Shown here: positions 1 to 11,100 of the stretch, piece after piece
How the letters are laid out: every line of letters begins with the position of its first letter
Position numbering within the stretch: position 1 is the stretch's first letter
NCBI RefSeq assembly: GCF_000003815.2
Contig: NC_049981.1
Location: 1,480,481 to 1,544,480, forward strand
From: Branchiostoma floridae
Taxonomy: Eukaryota > Chordata > Leptocardii > Amphioxiformes > Branchiostomatidae
Length of the DNA stretch: 64,000 bases
Direction: 5' to 3'
Notes under the pieces: generated by a model
Databases searched by the model: none
What the model was told of the DNA's origin: nothing
The model's input: the letters and a program-made list of their open reading frames with translations, nothing else
Translations under genes and position numbers: made by a program

Positions 1-60
1 TCTATCGCTGTGTCTCATACTAGTAATTTTTGAGGACCATTGCTATTTTTTTTCTTTTCT

Positions 61-1827
61 ACTTTATCATAGTTTATTTTTTTTTTTTTTTTTTTTTTTT
101 TTTATTCAATATAACTTTCAAATACAGAAAAGAAACCCTGTGGCAAGCCCCCTAATATAACATAATATACATAATGAGGAGTAACTAATTACAAAGAATG
201 TTGGTCTCGAAAGTTAATAACAGAAGATTGTGTCACAAAAATAAGGCTTAGTATTCGAAGATACATTCTTAAATATGGCATATTTTGCATGTAATAAACA
301 TTGATTCAAGTATTTATTCATTTTCTGCTTGTTAACCTTACCATACATAATATCAGTTTTCGTTAATACAATATGTTCTGAAAAGGTTTTGAGCCACCAT
401 GAGCAAAAGTCGTTCCAATAACTAATAACATAGATACAATCTACAAACAGGTGGTTTAGGTTTGGTTTGTTGTTACAAAAAGGACATTTATCTGAGTCTG
501 TAACTTTGATTTTCTTTAAATAGCAATTTGTCGGCAAAAATCTATGTATGATCTTATACTGAAAGTACTGTAGTTTAACATTCTTAGTACATGTGAAAGG
601 TAATAAATACACTTTTTCCAAGTTGTTTTCATTTTCTAGAACGCTTAACAATTCATCTTGGCCCGTTGGGGGTTCAAATGTTTGTTTTAAATATATATCA
701 TATAATTGTTTACAAGAGAAGGCCTGAGAAGCGATGGTGTTTTCCACCGAATCACCGAGCTGATCCTTTTTTACTGTATTTTTCCAACCATTTGGGATAG
801 CTGACTTCAGGCTAGAGTATCTGAGCATATCAACAGGTGTAAAGACTATTTCATGTTTCTGGGCCAGCTCACCCAATGTTAGGAAGTTACCATCGCTTGA
901 CATAACATCACATATTTTCAGAATACCAGCTTGGCACCACCGGTTGTACAATACAGATTTCCGGCCTATTAATATAAATCTGTTATTCCAGATAATTTGT
1001 TTACTTATGTCATCTTTAGATTTCGGAACCGATTGCACAATCGACTGCCATGCCTGCAGTACTTGACAGTAGAACAATGGTAAATTAGATAGATCTAAAC
1101 ATGTTATATCATAGTTACATTGAAATAGTAATTTCCCTCCCCACTGACTTAACATATAGGAACAACTTTCACTTTTCTCGAGTCTCTTAATCCATGACGC
1201 CTTAAGGGCTTTACATTTAATGGAAAAATCCACCATAGTTAGACCACCTTGGTCTTTTTTCCCTATTACTGTCTTCATTTTCACCTTTGGCTTTTTTTCA
1301 TCCCAAATAAATTTGAAAATATAACCATTTACTTTCTCAGAAAAGCCAGCGGGAACCGGCAGAACCGTACAATTATAAATTAGTTTAGAAATACCAAGTG
1401 TTTTAACAAGAACAATTCTCCCAATTGTAGTTAGATCTCTTATCCTCCATACATTTAGCAGTTTCTCCATAGCTTTCAGGTGATAATCAAAGTTTAACTT
1501 ATCACAGTCTTCCTGGTTGTATGAGAAATAAGTACCCAGTGCATATATAGGCCCACGTGGCCACAGAACCTCCAAAGGCTCATCGATCCTATGTCTGCTT
1601 GCTCCCATCCACATAGCTTTAGTTTTTTTTTTACTGACCTCTAGGCCACTACAGAGTTTAAAATGATCTAGAATGTCTAGTAAGCTTTTAGCGGAGTTTT
1701 CATCTTTGACAAGACCGGTTAAATCATCAGCATACATGGATAGTTTTCGCTTGCAGCCATAGATCGATATACCTTCGACAGAAGGATCGGCCCTTATTCT
1801 ACAGGCTACAACTTTATCATAGTTTAT
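61..1827 (-). mobile_element. 5'-truncated LINE insertion with target-site duplication
   Basis: A 17-bp direct repeat, ACTTTATCATAGTTTAT, lies at 61-77 and again at 1811-1827. Just inside the left copy is a run of about 27 T (poly(A) tail on the minus strand), then a short 3' UTR, then the stop codon at 214-216. These are the hallmarks of target-primed reverse transcription. The 5' end is cut off inside the reverse transcriptase, so the upstream RT palm, endonuclease and ORF1 are absent. The insertion sits in a hAT-like element, so it is younger than that element. The long open frame and perfect target duplication suggest a recent event. Confidence 0.9.
214..1810 (-). CDS. LINE reverse transcriptase, C-terminal part (L1/Tx1-like), 5'-truncated
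   Basis: About 530 LINE-derived codons are open without a stop or frameshift. The first roughly 20 codons of the longest frame (start at 1872) come from the target element and should not be counted. Visible features in order: the catalytic YADD box near the start of the LINE part; a thumb-like stretch with GRIVLVKTLGISKLIYN and GGLTMVDFSIKCKALK; and a C-terminal C-x2-C-x7-H-x4-C knuckle (CPFC..HLFVDC) near residue 470. The order YADD, thumb, connection, CCHC is usual for L1/Tx1-type elements. The fragment cannot be an active enzyme because the fingers and most of the palm are missing. The clade call is from motif style only. Confidence 0.85.
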
Positions 1828-2143
1828 GGTGGTAACTAAAACATTCAATTCCCAATTCCCATACACATACACCTACATTATATGACACTTAATAAAACCC
1901 AGTACATGGACCAGTGCAGGTTAGGTGCAGGTAGACACCAGAAATACCTGCACAGCTCCATTTTTACCTGCACTAACCTGCATATGCAGGTAGTATTTCG
2001 AGCCCTGATTTTCCTTTGTAGCTTTGATATCTCGCCATTACCATTACACAGCTAGGCTAAGATAAAATCCTGGTTACATGTAGTACGCTGTGCACAGTAT
2101 GCAGAAACAAAATATAACCTTGTGCTGAACTAACTGTCGACAG

Positions 2144-5100
2144 GTTCAACTCTACCGACACACCACAGAAGATTTACGAGGATGAGAACAACCCTCCGAC
2201 GGTTACCATAGCGACCAGCGCGTCTCCGGAAGAGAAGCTGGTCAAGGCACAGAAGGTAAGAACCTTCTTTGTCAGGGTCTCATTTGCTACATTTATGTAC
2301 CTTACTGTCTCAAAACACAACTATGGGTACTATTAGTATCTTTAAAAAGCGTCATGCGTCATCTCAATTGAGGATGACAGCCTTACCTTATCTTTACTTT
2401 ATGTATTTCCTTTTTTTATGTGCAAATAAAATCAAACAAACAAACAAACCTTTAGTCTTTACTGAAACAAACCTTTAGGCTTTACTGTTCCTGTTGTTTC
2501 AGGACCTGCAGGAAAAGGACCAGCTGATTATCCAGCTGCAGCAACAGCTGGCACAGCTGCAGCTGACCAGCCCTGCACGACTGCAGGGGAAACTTGCAGC
2601 ATCCCTGTCTGCAGCCCAGCAGCCGACAGTCCAAGGTACATACAATTGTTCAAAATACCAAAGACTGGAGTTTGACAATCCAAAACTTGGATATGTCCTA
2701 TTTCTTGTACGTGTGTTGATAATTTACAGTTCAGCTTTTATCCATAGGATTTTTCATTACCGTTAACCATCCAACAACAGTAGCATCTTTTGCTTCTCAA
2801 TTGTTGAGCTAAAGCAAATGTTTCCTCATGTTCACTACAGGCCTCCCGGTGATGGCGGATGGAACTGCAGCTAGCACAGAGGGTGTGCCAGCAGAAGACC
2901 GGTCCCTTGACTCGTGCTCTGGTGATGTGCCGTCAAACACTACAACGGACATCCCAACCATCGCTGTCTCTCCCTGTGACAACATGGACAAGGAACCGGA
3001 TGGTTACAGGTTCGGTCCCAACTCAGACGACACTGATGAAACCATGAACCTGGTCAACATGCCGTCAATGTTTGTTCCATGTTACCCCGGCAACAAGGTA
3101 AACGACCACGAGGAGGAGGAGGAAGATACCATGCAGATCCTGGGGGAGGCGTCTGCATTTGTGAGAGAGACATTGGGTGACCCCGCACCCCCTTCAGAAG
3201 GAATGGAAGCATCCAGCACGGCATCTGTGAGCTCAGCGGACCGTACCAAACCTGAGGCTGTGCAGGGTGGTCAGAATGGATTCTCCACCAGCGTAGGTAG
3301 GTACGTGGATGGAGTCATTGCTCAGGCAGTAACAAACGTCTTAGAAGATCAGTTTAAGACGTCTGGGTATTCCGTCGAAGACGAGGCCGCGTCTGAAGAC
3401 GAGCTGACAGAAAGCTCCCCCTGTCGGAACCTGCAGGACATTGCAGCGGAGCTCCAGGCAGACCTTTCCTACTCGTCTCCATTGCCACAGGCATCAGTGA
3501 TGACCGTCAGCAAGATGGGCGAGTCACAGAGCTCCCCAGCAGGCAAGGTGCCACCTAGCACAGACACAGGAACTGCAGGAGGCTTCTCTACTGTAAATGT
3601 TGAAGTTCCCCCTAGCCCAGTGGCCCATGCTGCAGGTGACTCCACTCTTGATGATGAAGCTGTAGCTGCAGAAGCTCCGTCTAGTCCTGTGACCCATACT
3701 GCAGGAAACTCCACCATTAGTGATGAAGATGTGGGAGCATTTGTTGATGACATCATCACCAGTGCAGCAGAGCAGCTCCAGCCCACCCCTAGCTGCGCCC
3801 CCTGGAGGAACCTGCATGGCATTGCAGTCCAGCTGCAGGCAGACCTGTCCTTCTCGTCTCCTGTACAGCCACCCAGCAAAGCACGGGAAAACGCTCCAGA
3901 CTCGGACTCCACACGGGGCATGGAGGTCGCCACGAGAGATGCTCACTCCGTCATCGACCACGCCTTCCAGTTCCTGGACGAACAGGACCAACGGGTAACC
4001 GAGGAAACTGTAACCATGGCAACAGCTGATGGCCGGGAGCAGCCTGTAACCGCAGAAACAGCACCCATGGCAACACCAAAGGACCAGGCTGTATCCATGG
4101 AAACAGTTACCATGGATACACAAAGCTCACCCCCGGCCACACCAGAGAAGTTAACAGACAGCGCTACAGCAATGTCTCCTGTGGCGATGGTCGTCAAGGA
4201 GACAGAGATGACACCAAAACGTCACATCAGTGTTGCCACGGCAACCACACCAGCCAGGCTTGTCACCATGGCAGTGGGAACGTCTCCCGTGGCAACGGTA
4301 AGCAAGGAGACGGGAATGACTCCCACTAAGTTCTGTGACGCAGCAGCAGGGACGACGCCCCCTCCAGCCTTGGTCACCGTGGCAACAGTAACCACCCCCA
4401 TCCAGCAGGTTACCATGGAAACGGTGATGACCCCTGTTAGGGTGATGGAGGAGGGAACAGCCACCACTCCAGGTCAGTGACCTCACCACACAACCTCCTT
4501 TTCTCTTTCCTTCTATCATAACACAAAACGTTATGTCCATAATTCACAACTTCATCCTCATCTTTATTATTTCCATTACTGATGAATTAGCAGCCAAACA
4601 AGACATAAGAGAAACTGGCAGAATTGCATATTTTTTTGGCTGGTATTTCTGCTTCTATGCAGTACAATTACTACAAAGTAAAGCCCCTTGTGGGGCATAA
4701 CTTGCAGGGGAGTGAAAGCCCTAGTGTGATTGGCAATGGTATGCTAACAAAAATTGGTGCATGAAAACCAAAAAAAAGATGAAGTGATTTGTACATATTG
4801 CCACCCAACTAGTAGCAGCTGACACAGTCCCTACAGCTGGGTACGATCGAGTCGAGAATCCGTTATGCTTGACTCTCCCAGCTGTAAACCGCTCTACAGA
4901 GTTAGCCAATACTAGAACTAGACCTCTGCTTACAAACAATGCCAAGCAGCTGTCATTGCTTTAGCACGACAAAGTTGATGTTAGATTTTCCCCTTCCCCC
5001 CCACAGGCCTGGTGCCCCACATGACCACAGGTACAGCCATGACGCCAGGACAGGAGACCCTGCAGGATGACAGCGAGACTGTGGAGTCAGTACTCTTCTG

Positions 5101-8100
5101 TGCTTTTCCAAGTTCTCCACTTAAATATTGTCATTTCTCTTATTTTCTATTAATTTGTCATTTCTACATAAGAAGAAGGTGGTCAGCTGTACTTTCTTTG
5201 GTCCAATCCTCCCAATTTAATGAATGTAGCTACAGTCAAACCTGTACTGGTAACTACCCCTACAAAAGTACTAGTAGTAGTAGTGTACCACCTTTTTGGT
5301 GGTTTCTTAGCTTGACCAGAAACCTCTTCTCCTTATCATAACGACTACCAGTCTACTGTGACTACTTTTTCTGTTAGTCCATTGAGTGGTTGCTTTACAC
5401 AAGTATGATTGTACATGTAATGGAAATACAGATAGAGTAGATAACTAAACATGAGCTTGAGTGCATGTTCATCTGTAAATACTCTCATCAGGTTGGAAAA
5501 TCACTCAAAGTCCTTTGCACACAAACAGGGTTAATCCCTAGCCAACGTTTTGGCATCACTGTCTGTCACCTTCCTCAGGGCAATACTGAAGCTGTTTATA
5601 CTTCGCACCACTCTGGACATGAAATGTGATGAGGGGGATACAAACTCAGTCACATTTGGGATCACATTCTTCACACTGCAACGCCACCTAGGTGCAGTAC
5701 CAAGTATTGCCCTGAGGAAGGTGACAGACAGTCAAAAAACATCTGCAGGTATTATTGCCTTGGTATTTGTGTCTAAGGAATTTTGTGTTTCATGCAGTTT
5801 CTCCACCCTGGATGAATCCGGTGTGCGTCGGCGTGCCCAGACACTCGCCATCAGTAACGAGCTCCTACGGAACGACGTCCGCGCACTGAGGGAGGACCGT
5901 GCCAAGCTCAGCCAATCAGTGAACACCCTCCAACAGAGGCTGGAGAACAGTAACGCTGACCTCAGGTAACCTCTCCACATAACCTTGACCTCAGGTAAAC
6001 CCTCCACTTTACAGTGACCTCAGGTTAACCCTCCAGATTACACTTGAACTCAGGTAACCCTTCCAAGTTGAAGTATGGTCTAGACATGAAATTATTGTTC
6101 CTTGCTGATCGCCATGCTGGTAGGGTCACAAAGCAATATGGGTAAGGTGCTGAAGTCTGCCATCTCTGATTGCCTTGCTGTTGTTGTTCCAGAGCTGATG
6201 TTGCCAGGCTGGCTGTGGAGAAGGGGGAGCAAGCAGCCCTGATTGGTCAGCTGAAGAAGAAGAATAGCCAATTAGAGGAGGACCTGCTTCGGTCTTACCA
6301 GCAGCACAAGGCAGAGGTGGGATCATCTCAAACTGTTCTGTCGTCTTCTCAACAAAGTCCTTTGACTATTACTTTTCCTCTTCATATGACCCATTTGACA
6401 TGTTACCTTTCCCCCACATAACTTGACCTATGACTTTATCCAAGTGACCTTTTTCCTGCAAATAGCACATGTGACCCTTTATGTTTCAAACAGCTAAGTA
6501 TAACTTTGACCTTTGACTCTTTGTTGTGTCCTGACCTGTGACTCTTTGTTTTGACCTGTGACCTGACCTGTAACCTTTCCCCTCCAGCTGAGCGGTGTGA
6601 CCCATGAGAGGGACCGGTACTGCCGGCTGCTGGAGAGGAGCCAGATGGAGCTTGTTATGACCTGTGACCTGACCTCTAACCTTTCCCCTCCAGCTGAGTG
6701 GTGTGACCCATGAGAGGTACCGGTACCATCCGCTGCTGGAGAGGAGCCAGGTGTAATTTGTAATGACCTGTGACCTGACCTGTAACCTTTCCCCCTCCAT
6801 TTGAGCGGTGTGACCCATGAGAGAGATCGTTACTGTCGGCAGCTGGAGAGGAGCCAGGTGTAATTTGTTATGACCTGTGACCTGACCTGTAACCTTTCCC
6901 CCTGCAGCTGAGCGGTGTGACCCATGAGAGAGACCGTTACTGTCGGCAGCTGGAGAGGAGCCAGGTGTAATTTGTTATGACCTGTGACCTGACCTGTAAC
7001 CTTTCCCCCTGCAGCTGAGCGGTGTGACCCATGAGAGAGACAGGTACTGTCGGCAGCTGGAGAGGAGCCAGGTGGAGATGATGCAGCTGGAGGAAGACCT
7101 GCAGGTGTACATCGACATGTTCCAGGAGATGGAGGAGACAAAAGACTTTAACGTAAGCCTATCATCATCTTCATCATCTTCGTCAGATATACTCGCACAG
7201 AGTTGTCAGTGTAGCAGTGATCTCGAAGCAGTATAGCTCGCTGAACTGGTCATGACAGAGAGGACAGATACTATGTTTAGTATATACAGGTTCATTGTAC
7301 CGGGAAAATTCCCTCTTTTCGATAAGTGCAATGAACAGTGGACCATGGTTTCCCATCCTAAAGACTGGAACCCATTCTAGTATAGTGCATGTCGGGTGAG
7401 CGACACAGCAGGGATTCAAGCCCATGACTTGTACCCTTTTTTTCTATCGGTACATTACCATAAATGCAATGTTACTAAGTCACTGAGCCACACATACACC
7501 CGTGTTCACCTCGTATCTGTGTCTTACAGAACGATAACACCCAACTGAACAAGGAGTGTGCTGAGCATCTCCAAGAGATGGTCACCAATGTGGAGAAGGA
7601 TCGGGAGAGTCTACTCCAGGAGAGGGGGGAACTGGACCGTCTGCGGGACGATTGTGATCGCCGCACAAAAGACTTAGCTGAACGGGAAGAGGCGATGCTC
7701 GCCGAGAATAAGAGATTAAAGTTTATTGCAGAAGATGCTGAAAGGAAAGAAAGTCAGGTGGGAGAAATACTGTGAATTTATTTATTTTTGCTGCGATTTA
7801 ATTTTGGAATAAGAATATGTCGATCATCCTCACACTCAGGGTTGACAATCACGGCAAAGCCTATGATATCACCCCTGACAACTCAGCCACAGTATTCGGT
7901 TATTAGGGGTGCCTTGCTTATGAATATTAATGAGCTTACCCTTATATGGGCAGTCAGCCATTGGGGATCGGGCGTCGGCATGGTGAGCAAACAAAGCCAT
8001 GGGAATACGTAACATGATTGGCTGATAGCTTCCCAGCGGCCATTGCGGGACAGCTTTAGCCTGTTTAAAGCTCTCTCATCGCCTGTTCTCTGATTGGCTG

Positions 8101-11100
8101 GCAGCTGGTTTGTGGCGATGCCCCCGGTACCCATATATTAACCTCAGGCAAGCAGAGGTGAAAACAGATGGAGTCCCTCTGACGACTCTGTTTCGCCTTT
8201 GCGTAGGAGAATGATGTTGATTTGATTTTATGGATGGCATCCTCTTGGAACCCCAAAACTGATGTTGGCACGAGATTGCAGAATGCTATCTTATTGGTCG
8301 AATGTTTCTAACCTCTGATTGGTTGATTGTTTCAGACCAATGAGGACCTGTTTGCAACAATGTCGCAGGTTTCCGACCTCAGTGCGGACGTCGCCCTTCT
8401 CACAGCCGGTAAGATACCTAAGATTAGAGTTACATATAAGCATTACTTTGTCTGTAAAATGACATATGGTGACTTGTATCCCCTACAATTTGATTTTTGT
8501 ATCCCATATGCTGAATTGGGCCCCTTCGTTGTGATTTAACTAGCGTAGAGGTCTTTTCTATTCTTTTGCGGCAAAGGTAACATTTGTGGGCTATATTCCA
8601 TCAAGGGAAGGATGTCTACATACTCCCTTGGCCTTACAATGCTCATACGTCAGCCGAGTACCACGTGGCATTGCTGGGCTAAGATGCCCCCTGCACTGAA
8701 AAAATCCTGGTAGATTTGCAGGGCTCGAAATACTTTTTTTTTGCATACCTGCACTGGTGCAGGTATTATTGAAATTTACCTGCACCAGACAAATTTTACA
8801 TGCAACACTCTGAACCTAAGAATTATAAATCATATTAAAATTGTTCAGGAACCATACATTGCTATTTTTTCTTTCATACTTTATCAATGCAGCTAATAAC
8901 AATCCATACACACCTACATCATAGAACATTTATGTATAAAGCCCAGTACATGGACCAGTGCAGGTTAGGTGCAGGTAGACATCAGAAATACCTGCACAGC
9001 TCTAATTTTACCTGCACTAACCTGCATATGCAGGTGGTATTTCGAGCCCTGATTTGTTTCTAAACCATCTGTTCCTGCAGCTGAACAGGAGGCGAGTACG
9101 AAGCTGCAGGAAGCTGTGTCACGCTGCGAGGCGCTGCAGAGGGAGACTGAGGAGAAAGGGGCTGAGCTGGTGGGTCTCCAGGCAACCCTGAGTCTCCAGG
9201 AAATGGAGAACGTGACACTACAGGAGAGGTACGGGCTAGTCCACTACTGGTGAGGGGGTGTGGGTGGAGATGGCTAGTCCACTACTGATGAAGGGGTGTG
9301 GCTGCAGAGGGCTAGTTCATTATTGGTGCAGGTGGAATGGTTGGAGAGGGCTAGTCCACTACTGGTGAGGGGGTGTGGCTGCAGAGGGCTAATCCACTAC
9401 TGGTTAGGGGGTGTGGATGCAGAGGGCTACTCCACTACTAGTGAGGGAGTGTGGGTGGAGAGGGCTAGTCCACTACTATTAAGTTACAGGGGTGTGGATG
9501 GTGAGGGCAAATCCACCACTGGTGAGGATGGAGATAGCTAGTTCACTACTGGTTACAGGGGTGGGGTTGGAGAGGGCAGGTTCTTTACTGTTGCAGAGTG
9601 TAGGGGAAAGGGCTAGTTCATTACTGGTGGATGGGGAGGGCCAGTCCAATAGTGGTAACAGGACATGAAAGTAGACAGGGGGACTGCTATTGTAGACAGG
9701 GTTCTTAGTATTTTGTAATGCACGAAGCATTGAATAATCTAAGGGACCAGAAAAAGTGCCCTCAGTAGTAGGGGTGGGTACCAGTACAGAAAATTCAGGT
9801 CCAGGACCGGTTCAGGTCCAGAGGATCAGGTCTAGGTCAAACCTGAACCTGGACCTGATTCATTATGTGAAAACTTGTGAATGGACGATGCTCTAAACAA
9901 TGGTTCATTTTGCTACAAAGAAGTCTGTTCTGTGTAGTATGTAGACTCCCACTGGCATTTTAAAAATCATACAAGGCTAACTACCTCTGAATGATTGACT
10001 ATAAAAGTTGGTAAAAATGACTATATAGAGTCTACTCTGATTCGCTCTTGTTATTTTCCTAGACAGGTAACCCCGGAAACGTGTGAATGCCTGATCATAT
10101 AATCAGGTCATTTCCCAACATCTGGTCCGCCAAATTTTTTCAGGTCCGTTTTTTCTGGACTGGTCCAATGAGAAAAAACAGTTTTGTACCGGTACCGGAA
10201 CCCAACGCTACTCATTAGCCTATATGGTCCTCATGCAGATTTGGTTACTTGTACAGGTCTGCATTAATTAGGTCTTACTATTTGGTGCCAAATAAATGAA
10301 TGTCTCTTTTCCTTAGGTTGAGAGAGTCCGAGTCAAAGTTGTCCAAGTTGAACGAACAGCTAGATGCTGAGTTTGAAAGGTAAGTTGTTATTTTCTTTGC
10401 TAATTTTTGTTTCTTTATGATAAATATTCAGTCTGGTTTTACTTTTTCTTGTTTTTGTTTTATGAGGTTTTGTTTACATCATGCTTTGTTTACATGATGT
10501 CTTGCACAGGTTCGAAACGGAAATGCAGACAACTTCCAACAACCTTCAGGCAGCCAATCAGGAGCGAGAACAGCTGCGTCGCGACCTTGAGAACTGCCTG
10601 TCCATCATGGAGGAGAACGAGAGGGTTGCTAAGCAACAGAAACAGGAGCTGGAAGCTAAGGATGAAATCCAGGCTCAGCTCTACAGATGCAGGGAACAGC
10701 TAGAGGTGGGTGCCTGCAGTACTGTTTAAAACTGAAAGGTGGTGCTAATGTGTAGTGTTCAAACAAGTAAAAAAAATGATCCACTGGCAAATTGGGCCCC
10801 TGCTTGTATTTCAAAAATTGTAGCTTGAAAGTTTTTTTTTTACCCTTAGTTCTGAGGGGGAGGGATTCAGTCTGCATTTATAAGCAATTAATGCTAACAT
10901 GTTTGTTAGATAGTTGTTTGTTTTTTTGTTATCCTACATGTAGGACAGTGAGGCTCAGTACCATTATCAGGTGAGATTAGTTATTTGTTTAGCTATTTGT
11001 TTATTCAACTGTTTATTTCCAGGCCAGCGAAGCTTAGTAGCAAAAACAGCTGCTTGTTTGTTTGTTTGTCTAATTATTTGCTTACTTCCAGACCAGTGAG

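Larger units (their letters stand above)
1..2007 (+). mobile_element. Non-autonomous hAT-like element (CAGGGCTCGAAATAC family), copy 1, split by a LINE
   Basis: The outer parts (1-77 and 1811-2007) match two intact copies at 8719-9051 and 11847-12189, including the motif with ACCAGTGCAGGTTAGGTGCA and the right terminus TATTTCGAGCCCTG. The left terminus is outside the window. The interruption is the LINE at 61-1827. Element identity rests on the terminal CAGGG..CCCTG and the repeated copies. Confidence 0.75.

Noticed and set aside
2269-2478. Short frame between the first two visible exons
   Set aside because: It lies in an intron bounded by good splice sites; random frame.
3469-4540. Several minus-strand frames opposite the large spag5 exon
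   Set aside because: Shadow frames of the repetitive GC-rich coding exon.
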